A DNA stretch of 64,000 bases, from contig JAECUM010004393.1 of NCBI GenBank assembly GCA_016617855.1, positions 1 to 64,000 of the forward strand, read 5' to 3'. Of this stretch, positions 52,401-61,238 are shown piece by piece. The number at the start of each line of letters is the position of its first letter. Position 1 is the first letter of the stretch. The position numbers were made by a program, and so were the translations under genes. Source of the stretch: Megalonaias nervosa (Eukaryota > Mollusca > Bivalvia > Unionida > Unionidae). The notes beneath the pieces are model-generated. The model was not told the origin of the DNA, ran no database searches, and saw only the letters and a program-made list of their open reading frames with translations.

Positions 52401-52759
52401 TAAATTACTTTTAAACACATTAAATCATCAGTACTCTAAAAACTGTAAACACTGTAAAAATAACAAATGAAATGTCATCTAATTCTATTAAAAAAGAACA
52501 AGACCAAGGATGGGCACGCTAAATAAAGACAACAGAAGACTATCAGGTAAACTAAATAAAGGAAGAGAAAGAAAATTTCGAAGATTCAATTTACCAATAT
52601 CTCATCCACCACCCATTTATACCCAAACATTCCACATAAAAAGCAAACAAAACTGAGTACAATTAAAGAAAGGAAACGGAGAAACACGCAAATCATATAC
52701 ATCTGATCCCGAAACAGTTGTAAATCTCTAAAGCCCCTCCCCCCCCAGTAGAAACTTAA

Positions 52760-53868
52760 TTTGTTTCAAGTGGTCTATGCTTCTTTACCACCCCCCACCC
52801 CCCAAAACAAATTGTGATAGGGATGTCCTTTTAAAGGACACCGATGAGTTCATTCGCAGAAAACATCTTAAAACCTACTTTGGAACAAAGGTCAAACTAG
52901 ACTATGAACAAGATAATACTCTGAAGCACTCAAATTTCCGAAAAATATTGATTACACCCTTCAAAGAAATTGTTTGATAATTTTGCGGCTTTCGTTTCAT
53001 CCATCGAAAGTAAAATATCGAAACAAGCAAATACTCAAACCTAAGCAAAGAGGGAAGAGTGCATTAATGTCACTAAATATAGAACTGACATCATAATCAA
53101 ACAGCCGATAAAGGTATGCAGTCGTTGTGATGGACAGAGAAGACTGTCAAGGACGCAAACATACAGCTCACTGATGCACGTTTCTACCAAGAATTAAGCC
53201 ATGACCCAACACTTGAATATGCTAGGACTGTGGAGCATGTCAATAATGAAACGTTCCATGATGGACTTGTAAACCAAAAGACTAACGAATTCCTTACTTT
53301 CGAAAATTCGAGAGTAGAGAAATTCTATCTCCTACCCAAAATACACAAACCAGAAAACCTAGGTGTACCTATTATCTCTTATAACTGTTACCAAACAGAA
53401 AAAATTTCGGAATATTTACACTATTTTATGAGACTCGTGTCTCTGCATTACATAACTGTCTTCAGAACACACAGACTACATCATGAAAAGTAAAGCCAGA
53501 GAACAATTACCACCCAACGAAATTCTTATTTCACCTGGTGTAACATTTCACAGGGTCAAAACTCTTGGAGCTACTTCTTAAACTCAACAGCTTTGAGTTT
53601 AATGGTAAGAACTACCTTCAGATAAACGGAACCACAATTGGGACAATGAAGGCTCTCTGATATGCAAATATCTTTATGAACTAACTAGAAAGCCGACTTC
53701 TGGTCTCAACAAGCCATTAACCATACCAATATGTACGTTTAATTGATGACGTGGATATGAAATGGCAAGATGGGAGGAATATGTGAGACGACTTCATCAT
53801 GTGGATCCATTCTTTCCATTATTCGATCAAATGCACTGCTGAAATTTCGAACACAGGTTTGTTTCAAG
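52760..53868 (+). mobile_element. Penelope-like element relic, RT N-terminal and core (plus strand)
   Basis: Coding remnants in order: TDEFIRRKHLKTYFG (52830-52880), a degenerate AVVVMDRED-like block near 53120, FYLLPKIHKPENLGVPIISY (53310-53375), [20 protein letters not shown] (53560-53630), RLIDDVDMKWQDG (53735-53770, the RT catalytic DD) and HYSIKCTAEIS (53815-53855). It is cut at about 53868 by an LTR element, and the expected next block (FLDTK...) appears at 57570. Several stops and frameshifts. Confidence 0.82.
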
Positions 53869-53872
53869 TATA

Positions 53873-54605
53873 TGCTCTTAAAATAAATAACAGATAACAA
53901 TGAAAAGCAACAAGCTTTGTAAAATTTAACAAATAATTTTTTTCCCTAGAATACAAAGTGTAAATAATAAAAGAACTTACTGTATTGCAAAGTAAATCCC
54001 AAAATAAAACCAGAATTGCAGACACAGGTCCTAATATTTTAAAGTTCTGAATAAACTTTAGTCGAAATCTAAACTAAGTCCAACGCTGACGTTTTGATGT
54101 GTATGTGATGACTTGCATAATGCAGATGTGCCAACAGTCTTTCATTGAGTGTGTGCGTGTGTGATTTGGATTTTTAACATAGCTTTAATAATTTTTCAGT
54201 CATGTCGCTACGATGCTCTGCAGTGTGACAGTTTATAGTGATGTCTAGCACTGGGGCATCATGCCGCAGACAAGTAGCATCCTGTCCCATCGAGTCACAT
54301 TATCCTGACACCTTGCCGACCAGTCCTAACACTAACCTCTTAATGCCGAGTGCCTAGTGAGGCATCTGTTAGTACCATTTTTATAAGTCTTTGGTATAAC
54401 TCGGCCAGGGTTCGAACCCGCGAACTCCCGCATCCGAGGCGCCTGCTCTAACTAATAATCCACAGGAGCGGTTGTCTTTCGCTGAAACTTAGTAATATAA
54501 TTCCAGGTTTTGATTCCTTTAAATTCCTGTGAATGTCTCTGTCCAAGAATATTATTTTTAAGAGCACTATGTATTCCCTGAGAAAATACTCACTGAAACA
54601 AACAG
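53873..54605 (-). mobile_element. 3' LTR of Gypsy-like element (with SINE inside)
   Basis: Matches 56617-57010 through 'aataagtaacag', 'tccctagaat', 'aaagttctgaataaacttta', 'aagtccaacgctga', 'cctgtgaatgtctctgtc' and 'caagaatattat'. Without the SINE (54163-54473) about 420 bp of LTR remain; homology to the other LTR stops near 54605, so the U3 part is missing. Confidence 0.65.
54163..54473 (-). mobile_element. RUDI/META-like SINE, inverted copy
   Basis: Reverse orientation relative to the copy at 50396-50690: tail 'tgatttggatttttaac' at left, body blocks in inverse order, and tRNA-like head at right with 'ggttcgaacccgcgaactc'. It lies inside the LTR. Confidence 0.85.
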
Positions 54606-56102
54606 GAGATCTCCTGATTGTCTTTTTTCACCCGTATTAGAATAAAGAGAATGAGTAGTTAAAAGAGGATCACAGTGATCCAAACAAGGAGTAAAAGTGA
54701 CCTCATCAAAAGAGTGAACAATTCATGTGTCAGCTAAAGGAATAAGTTCCTGATCAACATCATTCTCAAGAGCTTTCTTTGGCATAGCTCTAGTAACGTA
54801 AATGCACAAGCTGGGCCTATATCAGGGATTTCTTTTTCAATTGGGTCAACTTTCTGATCCAAAGAAGACTGGTCAGTTACAAGTGGATTAACAACAACCT
54901 TATCTCCAGCTAGGTCATTGCCTAAGTAATAAATGAACAACCGCAATGGGTAAAGACGACACTCTTCTGACTGTCACGTGTCCTGAGACTAAATCTGATG
55001 ACAAATTTACACAATGGGGAGGTCCATTAACAAAGCCACACTCTACTCCCTGAATAAGAAAACTCTCATTAGAAGAAAACTTCGCAGAAAATGGCAAAGT
55101 ACTTGATAATATAAGACTCTAAGAAGCTCACGTGTTCCTTAAAATTTTAATAGGGATAGGATTGGCCAAATCACCCATGAGTGCTATAGAACCGTGCGAC
55201 ATAAATGGTTAATAATTCTCCATAATAATATCAGACTGGGGTTTGTTTGACTCAACAAATGTATTGCTTTCAATACGTGACCGTGACCTTGACCTCTTAG
55301 AAATAAGAGCATCTGGAACAGGTCTGTCTTGATTTTGTTGCTTATTTTTCAGTTTGTAGCAAATCAGAAATAACGTGTCCTTTCTTCTTGCAATAGGTAT
55401 ACGTAGTATGAGATAAGAACTTCCGATCCGTCTTATCAGAAACATGATTTCTAAAAGTTGTTCCAGTTTGAGGTTTGGAAGTGCTCGTATAACGCTGAAA
55501 TTGTTTTTGAACAGAAGACTGCTGAGTGGAAGACCTACTGACAAACGAAACCTTGTGAGCTAATGAATACGCGTCAGCTTTACGAGCAGCATTTTCTAAC
55601 GTTTAGACCTTGTGTTCATCAAGGTAAATCTTAACGTCACTACAGAAATCTTCGACCAATATGAGTTGTCTGAGATTTTCGTAATCTTTATTAACCTTAT
55701 TAGAAGAGCACCACCTATCAAATTGTTGTGCTTTTTCCCATGCAAATTCGACATTGGTCTCGTCAGTTGATTTGCTACAATTCCTAAACCTTTGCAGATA
55801 TGCCTCAGGTACCAACTCATAACCCTTCAAGATCTATTGCTTAACCACGTCATAATCATCACTCTGCTGTCGTGAGAGTGAAATGTAAATATCACGAGCT
55901 TTGCCAGAAAATACACTATGACCATTAAAAAATTTCAGCAATTTTTTAAAAATGAAGAAAACATTTATCTACTTCTTTTCCTTAAAAGGAGGTACTAACT
56001 TAATATTCTTATTAACATCTATTATCATCAATACTTGAACTTGCGTGTAAAGTGGAGGATTGCTTTTCACTTGCCAGCTATTATTCTTTTAATCAAAATT
56101 GA

Positions 56103-56137
<35 letters not shown>

Positions 56138-56600
56138 ATTGTATTTGCATTTGTTTCTCTCTCTCTCTCCTCTTCTCCAACTGGATTTGCATTTGTGTCT
56201 CTCTTTCCTCTCTTTGCAAATGCATTTTCCTCTCACTTTCCTCTTTATCTAATTGCATATGTCTTTCTTGAAGCTCAAACTTTCTGAACTCTTTTCATTC
56301 TTGTATTTTAAATTAAATTCCATAACTTTTAAGTTAGAGCCAGATGTAGGCTTAGTAATCAAAGCCAAAGCACTTTTGTCCAAAACATTCCTTTCCGCCA
56401 AATACTGGACCATAATTTTTTTATTTCTTGTTTCCTCAAAGAAGCTTTTACCTCAGAAAGATAATATTTTCTAGTAAGATGAAGCAATTCATCCTTTTTC
56501 AAGAAGTCTAACTATTCCTGGGTAGGATTTGAAAAAAAATCTAAACTTTAGATGACATTGTAAAAGCTTGTTGGTTTCACTAAAGATGTGAAATAATACA
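54606..56600 (-). pseudogene. Gypsy-like gag and protease remnant; RT and integrase absent
   Basis: Minus strand, right to left: a charged R/E/Q coiled coil (56260-56060, with a (CT)n microsatellite at 56107-56135 encoding RERERE), a SCAN-like gag core (55830-55600: EAYLQRF, EFAWEKAQQFDRW, LRQLILVEDFCSDVKIYLDE), a CKKKGH zinc-knuckle remnant near 55380, then a protease-linked segment (55080-54900: PLHCVNLSSDLVSGHVTV-like, LLLGNDLAGDKV-like) and PACAFT near 54820. Gag of this type belongs to Gmr1/SCAN-type Ty3/Gypsy elements. No RT, RNase H or integrase lies before the LTR at 54605, so pol was deleted. Stops and frameshifts throughout. Confidence 0.75.
56107..56135. repeat. (CT)n microsatellite inside the gag relic
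   Basis: A perfect CT run within the Arg/Glu-coding coiled-coil region; expansion here probably disrupted the gag. Confidence 0.9.
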
Positions 56601-56616
56601 TGGGACTTAGAAAATT

Positions 56617-57555
56617 CTATGCCCTTAAAATAAGTAACAGGAAAGAGTTAAAAGCAAGAAGTTTTGTACAATTCAGCATATAATTTATTTCCCTAGAATG
56701 GAAAGTGAAAATTAAAAAAAAAAAAAAAAAAGCATCTTACGGTATTGTGAATTAAATCCCAAAGTTATCCTAGAATTACAGGCGCAAGTTCTAATAATTT
56801 AAAGCTCTGAATAAACTTTAGTAGAAATCCAGATTAAGTCCAACGCTGAAGTGTTGATATGTCTGTGATGACCTCTATAATGCTGATGTACCAAGAGACA
56901 TTTGTTGAAACACATTAATATAATTCTAGGTTTGAATTCACTACAAATCCCTGTGAATATCTCTGTCCAAGAATATTATTTTTTTTAGAGCACTCGATAT
57001 TTCCAGAGGAAATAATCACTTGAAAAGAATAACATAAATAAATAAATTCCACCCCACATGAAAGTACGAATTGACTCTGCTTGATCTTAAGCTTGAATGA
57101 ATATTTTTTTCCAGTAACAAGATTTTATAGTCTTCTACTTGACCTCAGGTCACAATAAACATTTCTGAAGAAAAAACCCATAACCTAATGGAAAATAACC
57201 TTCTTCTTAATGTTCACAAAATAAAATGTTAGCTATAATTAGCAGTCTGTTACTGAAATTATAAAATATAACCAGGAAAATAACATACATACCGACCGAA
57301 ATAAACATATTTACTTCTATTAATAATGATCCTGATAATAAACCCATCCACACAGAGACTATCTTAGCTACGTATTAGTTGTTTACTGAATAAAATAAAA
57401 AAAAAATAAATAAAATAATAAAATCAATATTTGAGGTCAAGTAGAAAATAAACTTGATTTTGGACAAGGTTAAGTCCAACATACAATGTTACATTACAAT
57501 AGCATATAATGAAATATTATTTTATAACATAAAACCTAACTACCAAACAATGCAG
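56617..57555 (-). mobile_element. 5' LTR of Gypsy-like element
   Basis: Homologous to 53873-54605 over its left ~400 bp and, further right, to the ends of the LTR-like copies at 572 and 45405 ('acattacaatag.atataatgaaat'). Contains an A-run at 56716-56733. The right end is set by where Penelope coding sequence resumes; no target-site duplication proven. An inverted 15-mer (tctacttgacctca near 57135, tgaggtcaagtaga near 57433) lies within it. Confidence 0.6.
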
Positions 57556-57862
57556 ATTAGATATACAAAACAGAATATATATTTTTTGGACACAAAAACT
57601 AAAACTGTCATTAAAGCACTCCTTACTGACAATTATTCCAAACCGACAAACACACATCAATACCTTCTTCCATCCAGATGCTAACCAAGACACTAATCCC
57701 AAAACACGACCTAAAGTCAATTCGCTTAGAATCAGGAGAATTTGCTCTGATGACATAACCTTCGATCAGAGTTGCAGATAGCTAACACACGTCTGACATA
57801 GCGGGGTTACAACAACTATATAAAGGCGGAAGCGATGCTAAGAGCCATTCAAACAAACCATG
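57556..57862 (+). mobile_element. Penelope-like element relic, continuation after the Gypsy insertion
   Basis: Plus-strand coding: NIYFLDTKTKTVIKALLTDN, then SKPTNTHQYLLPSRC, a TGA-broken stretch, and RGYNNYIKAEAMLRAIQT. These are the usual RT C-terminal blocks FLD, KPT..HQYL, S.HP and RGY of Penelope-like elements, and they continue directly from the remnant that breaks at 53868. The reading ends abruptly near 57860. Confidence 0.8.
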
Positions 57863-57864
57863 CT

Positions 57865-58324
57865 AGTAGTATAGTGGGGTACCGTAGCGACAATGGGAAT
57901 TAGCATTACAGACCCCCCCTGGGCCAGTATAGCGACAAGAAGTAGGTCAACACCCTGGGCCTGTATAGCGACAATGGAAAATGGAGTAGAGGGGCTAGAA
58001 CACCCTGGGCCTGTATAGCGACAATGGAAAATGGAGTAGAGGGCCTAGAACACCCTGGGCCTGTATAGCGACAATGGAAATTTTGTAGAGCGGTGACTAG
58101 GAGCCTGTGGGTTTGTAGAGCGATAAGCGACAGGTGGCATGACGTCACACTGGTAACAATGTAGCAAAAAGAGAAGTACTGTGACGTCAAGCTACCTGAG
58201 AGAGGGGTATAGACAAACACGAATCAAGAGCGTTCGTGTTTCTTTTAGTAGAGGAAGGGTTTTATATATATTCGTTTAGGGGGAGACCAAATGAAAATTA
58301 AGATCTTTTCGAGGTATTGGAAGT
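57865..58324. mobile_element. Candidate left terminus of the Polinton
   Basis: Base composition changes sharply where Penelope sequence stops. The sequence from 57865 begins AGTAGTATAGTGGGG; Polinton ends commonly begin AG. It holds a 50-bp tandem repeat (57914-58085), two TGACGTCA palindromes (58140-58147, 58182-58189) and a perfect 9-bp inverted repeat aaacacgaa/ttcgtgttt (58215-58241). The other end is outside the window, so terminal inversion and a 6-bp target duplication cannot be tested. Confidence 0.45.
57914..58085. repeat. 50-bp tandem repeat, about 3.4 copies
   Basis: 'caccctgggcctgtatagcg' recurs at 57951, 58001 and 58051, followed by 'acaatggaaaatggagtag'. A partial unit starts at 57914. 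Confidence 0.92.
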
Positions 58325-58340
58325 GGCCCTGAAAAGGGCC
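58325..58340 (-). terminator. Histone-type 3' stem-loop of cassette gene 1
   Basis: Minus strand GGCCCTTTTCAGGGCC: a 6-bp stem and TTTC loop, preceded by ACAAA and followed, 10 nt on, by a purine-rich CTCGAAAAGATC. This is the arrangement of replication-dependent histone mRNA 3' ends (stem-loop bound by SLBP, then the U7 target element). It lies 14 nt after the stop codon. No AATAAA lies nearby. Confidence 0.75.
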
Positions 58341-58354
58341 TTTGTCTTCTTCTT

Positions 58355-58933
58355 CTATTGTCTCCACTTCTTCCACCATGTTCTCACTTTGGCAAAAATT
58401 CCTTTCTTCTTTTCTTCTTCGGGCATCCAGTCAGGATGTCCGAGAGCTCTGAATTTGTCTTGCACTTTCATCCAATTGTTGTTCAATTTCTCAAACTCTT
58501 CTTTCTTTTTTTGGTTTTCTTTGTCCTTTCTTTCTTTCTTCCACGTTTCCTTGATCTTCTTTACTTCTTCTTCCAGTACTTTTCTCATTGGGTCTTCGCC
58601 TTTCTTGATATTATCTAAGCCTTTTTTGACAAAAGGCCACTCCATTAAATGGAAGATGTCTTCCAAAAAACATTTCACTTGGATCACAGTATCCAGAACC
58701 TGCTTTAAGGTTCCCACTCTGAAGTATTTAGGATTGATGATTCCTCTCAACTTATCCGCTTCTTCTATTGTTATCATTTGCAAATGATAACTTGCTGCTT
58801 TCAAACTGTTCACCAAGTCTAGGCTACCTGGGAACTTCCATTCTTTGTCAAGTCTGTCCAGCACATAGGCTCCATCCATGATCCACCACCAACTATCTGT
58901 TAACTTGTTAAATAATTCTATGCTGCCAGTCAT
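58355..58933 (-). CDS. Polinton cassette gene 1, unknown protein, 192 aa
   Basis: I do not recognise a family. The protein starts MTGSIELFNKLTDSWWWIMD with a tryptophan-rich N-terminus, has a helical middle (about 40-100), then a long Lys/Glu-rich stretch (residues 105-155) that looks like a coiled coil, and a basic Trp-containing C-terminus ending WWKKWRQ. No signal peptide or clear membrane segment. The start is fixed by the TATA box about 45 nt upstream, leaving a leader of roughly 20 nt. It is the gene nearest the element's left end. Size, charge and position would suit a small virion or DNA-associated protein, but that is speculation. Confidence 0.78.
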   Translation of the reverse strand: MTGSIELFNKLTDSWWWIMDGAYVLDRLDKEWKFPGSLDLVNSLKAASYHLQMITIEEADKLRGIINPKYFRVGTLKQVLDTVIQVKCFLEDIFHLMEWPFVKKGLDNIKKGEDPMRKVLEEEVKKIKETWKKERKDKENQKKKEEFEKLNNNWMKVQDKFRALGHPDWMPEEEKKKGIFAKVRTWWKKWRQ

Positions 58934-58976
58934 TTTTTATTCTGTGTAGAATGGCGCGAATGACGAACGCTATGCT

Positions 58977-59025
58977 TTTATATACTTCAAGCACGGACGT
59001 GAAGGAAAACATGCCTTACACTCAC
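58977..59025 (-). promoter_or_regulatory. Cassette promoter P1
   Basis: Minus strand: AGGCATGTTTTCCTT, then CACGTCCGTG (58992-59001), 7 nt, then TATATAAA (58977-58984). Nearly identical in order and spacing to P2 and P3. Confidence 0.8.
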
Positions 59026-59027
59026 TT

Positions 59028-59700
59028 CACATATGATATACTATCCTCACCAACGAACGAGCAAGCATAAAACACACACACTATACTATCCTCACCAACG
59101 AACGAGCAAGCATAAAACACACAATATACTATCCTCACCAACGAACGAGCATACATAAAACACACAAACATACCATCCACACAATCGGGATGAGAAAAAA
59201 ACACACACTATACTATCCACACCAACGAACGAGCAAGCATAAAACACACACTATACTATCCTCACCAACGAACGAGCAAGCATAAAACACACAATATACT
59301 ATCCTCACCAACGAACGAGCAAGCATAAAACACACAAACATACCATCCACACAATCGGGATGAGAAAAAAACATATTATATACTATCCTCACCAACGAAC
59401 GAGCAAGCATAAAACACACAAACATACCATCCACACAATCGGGATGAGAAAAAAACATATTATATACTATCCTCACCAACGAACGAGCAAGCATAAAACA
59501 CACACTATACTATCCTCACCAACGAACGAGCAAGCATAAAACACACACTATACTATCCTCACCAACGAACGAGCAAGCATAAAACACACACTATACTATC
59601 CTCACCAACGAACGAGCAAGCATAAAACACACACTATACTATCACACCAACGAAGGAAGAGAAGAAAAACACACCCCCATATACTATTCACACCAACGAA
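59028..59700. repeat. 43-bp tandem repeat between cassettes 1 and 2
   Basis: Units 'ctatactatcctcaccaac' plus 'gaacgagcaagcataaaacacaca', about 10 copies. A longer variant inserts 'aacataccatccacacaatc' and 'gggatgagaaaaaaaca' at 59165, 59337 and 59420. Ends in degenerate units and an (AC)n at 59712-59744. It lies directly upstream of P1. Confidence 0.94.
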
Positions 59701-59707
59701 CGCGCAT

Positions 59708-59747
<40 letters not shown>

Positions 59748-59835
59748 CAGTAAAGAGTGAGTGTTTATAGTCACACTACACTACATTCACACGAATTGGC
59801 AAATTGAATAAGTTCTCTTTTCTAGAGATCTGGTT

Positions 59836-59851
59836 AGCCCTGAGAAGGGCT
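59836..59851 (-). terminator. Histone-type 3' stem-loop of cassette gene 2
   Basis: Minus strand AGCCCTTCTCAGGGCT with TCTC loop, 27 nt after the stop, followed by a purine-rich CTAGAAAAGAGAAC. The loop keeps the U-N-U-N pattern and the second stem pair is G-C, as in histone stem-loops. Confidence 0.75.
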
Positions 59852-59878
59852 GTGTTTTTAAACTTCAGATGCACCTGG

Positions 59879-60406
59879 CTAATGGTGACATCTCCCAGGG
59901 CGGGCACCACACACGCATCGCCGGCTCCAATCCTGCTCCCAATTGATGCGTGTGGTTGGGAGCGCAGAGGGAGGTTGATTTGCTTCACTATCCCACTCCT
60001 CAGTTTGAGGGATAGTGAATACTTGTTCCCTTCTTCTTCTATTTATCACCCTGGGATGCTGACGTCGAGGCTCCCACTCTTGCCTCTGCCTTTCCAATTC
60101 CTCCTCCCAATTTTCAATTTGAGGGACAGCAGCTCTCGGTCGTTGTGGTACTGGTAGTGGCTGCGGTGTTGGTAGTGGTTGTGTAGGCGTCCTCACCTCA
60201 GGTTTGACCTCACACTGAGGTCTCAGCATGAGGTGAGGTAGTATCCCTCTCTTCATTTCCTTCTCCTCTTCTTTCTTTCTCTTCTTCTCTTCTTCTTCTA
60301 TCCTTGCTTCCTCCGCTACAGCCTCCATAGCCAGTTCGTCTAGCAGACGTCTGGCATACTCCAGGTGCATCTGAAGTTCCAGTAATTTTGCAATTCTGTT
60401 ACTCAT
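59879..60406 (-). CDS. Polinton cassette gene 2, unknown Pro/Arg/Glu-rich protein, 175 aa
   Basis: Starts MSNRIAKLLELQMHLEYARR, an amphipathic helix shared with cassette gene 3 (MPSRLAQLNEAYVNLHRVRL). Then an E/K-rich coiled coil (about residues 30-55), a proline-rich linker (75-95), an E/R-rich stretch and a short Cys/His C-terminus (RRCVCGARPGRCHH). The frame is open upstream to 60493, but the TATA box at 60458-60465 lies inside that extension, so the ATG at 60406 is the start. Function unknown; low-complexity sequence suggests a structural or nucleic-acid-associated role. Confidence 0.75.
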   Translation of the reverse strand: MSNRIAKLLELQMHLEYARRLLDELAMEAVAEEARIEEEEKKRKKEEEKEMKRGILPHLMLRPQCEVKPEVRTPTQPLPTPQPLPVPQRPRAAVPQIENWEEELERQRQEWEPRRQHPRVINRRRREQVFTIPQTEEWDSEANQPPSALPTTRINWEQDWSRRCVCGARPGRCHH

Positions 60407-60413
60407 TTTCAAT

Positions 60414-60427
60414 GTTGACGAGTCAAC
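60414..60427. promoter_or_regulatory. Leader palindrome of gene 2
   Basis: gttgacgagtcaac, a 6-bp inverted repeat, 7 nt before the ATG. The same 14-mer is found before gene 3. Confidence 0.7.
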
Positions 60428-60457
60428 GATGGATAGCCAGACTGACGATCGCACCAA

Positions 60458-60505
60458 TTTATATACTTGAAGCACGGACGTGAAAGTAAACATTCCCTAG
60501 CACTC
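60458..60505 (-). promoter_or_regulatory. Cassette promoter P2
   Basis: Minus strand: GGGAATGTTTACTTT, CACGTCCGTG (60473-60482), 7 nt, TATATAAA (60458-60465). Same spacing as P1 and P3. Confidence 0.8.
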
Positions 60506-60589
60506 AAATTTACCATCACACGCGGACTTAAAAGAAGCACTCACGTTTACTTTTTACTTACAAACACAGACAGACACAATTGGACAAGA

Positions 60590-60707
60590 CAGAGAAACGA
60601 AGTGCTTATAGGCACACTTCTATTTTTTTGTAAACATACAAACACACGAATATTTTGTTTTACTGACAAAAGAAACGAAGTGCTTATAGACACACTTCTA
60701 TTTTCTA
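60590..60707. repeat. Two direct repeats between cassettes 2 and 3
   Basis: 'agaaacgaagtgcttatag' plus 'gcacacttctatttt' at about 60592 recurs at about 60670 with one change. Confidence 0.85.
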
Positions 60708-60758
60708 ATGACAAATTTTGGCAAATTGAATGAGTATGTCTTTTCGAGAGTATTGGGT

Positions 60759-60774
60759 AGCCCTGAAAAGGGCT
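60759..60774 (-). terminator. Histone-type 3' stem-loop of cassette gene 3
   Basis: Minus strand AGCCCTTTTCAGGGCT, 37 nt after the stop, followed by ACCCAATACTCTCGAAAAGAC: the ACCCA that typically follows histone stem-loops and a purine-rich GAAAAGA. Confidence 0.78.
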
Positions 60775-60811
60775 GTTTTTTTTGTGTTCACGGAAGTAAT
60801 GGCAATCTTTT

Positions 60812-60937
60812 TTACTGTCTAAGATTGCGTCCCCGTCTGGCAGTAGGCTTTCCTATTGGATACGGTCTGCTTCTGCGAAAAGAGAAAGAGAATTCTTTGG
60901 TGTCTACTCGACAGTCCACAAAACCTCTGTCTGGTTC

Positions 60938-60973
<36 letters not shown>

Positions 60974-61192
60974 TTGTTCTTCTCTCTGCTTCTTCTGAAG
61001 TCTGTATTTCTCAGTCCATTCTTCTTGTTCTTTTTTAATTTCCTCTCTAAACATCTCTTCTATCAGACCTTGGACTGTGGAGAGCATTCTAACATTCTCT
61101 ATTTCTTCAGGCTTCGGTATCAGGTTTAGCCTGACACGATGCAAATTGACATAAGCTTCGTTCAGCTGGGCTAGTCTGGAAGGCATCTTCAT
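60812..61192 (-). CDS. Polinton cassette gene 3, unknown coiled-coil protein, ~126 aa
   Basis: Starts MKMPSRLAQL (or at MPSRL, 61186). N-terminal helix like that of gene 2, then a helical region with EEMFREEIKKEQEEW, a run of about 11 Gln (CAG repeat near 60940-60972) and a basic C-terminus (RRSRPYPIGKPTARRGRN). The ATG at 61252 lies upstream of the TATA box and cannot be used. Probably a paralog of gene 2. The polyglutamine tract may vary between copies. Confidence 0.75.
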
Positions 61193-61194
61193 AG

Positions 61195-61208
61195 GTTGAC
61201 GAGTCAAC
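61195..61208. promoter_or_regulatory. Leader palindrome of gene 3
   Basis: The same gttgacgagtcaac as in gene 2, ending 2 nt before the first ATG, with 'tcagtctg' further upstream also shared. Confidence 0.7.
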
Positions 61209-61238
61209 AGTGAATGGTCAGACTGGAGACCCACCCGC

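Noticed and set aside
58317..58787. 156-residue plus-strand frame rich in Phe and Ser
   Set aside because: Antisense shadow of cassette gene 1, whose Lys/Glu codons read as Phe/Leu/Ser on the other strand; promoter and stem-loop both point to the minus strand.
59022..59503. Repetitive minus-strand frames in the Polinton intergenic region
   Set aside because: Translations of the 43-bp tandem repeat; there is no promoter or stem-loop in position.
60407..60493. N-terminal extension of cassette gene 2
   Set aside because: The TATA box (60458-60465) lies inside it, so the mRNA should start downstream of most of it; the N-terminus shared with gene 3 begins at 60406.
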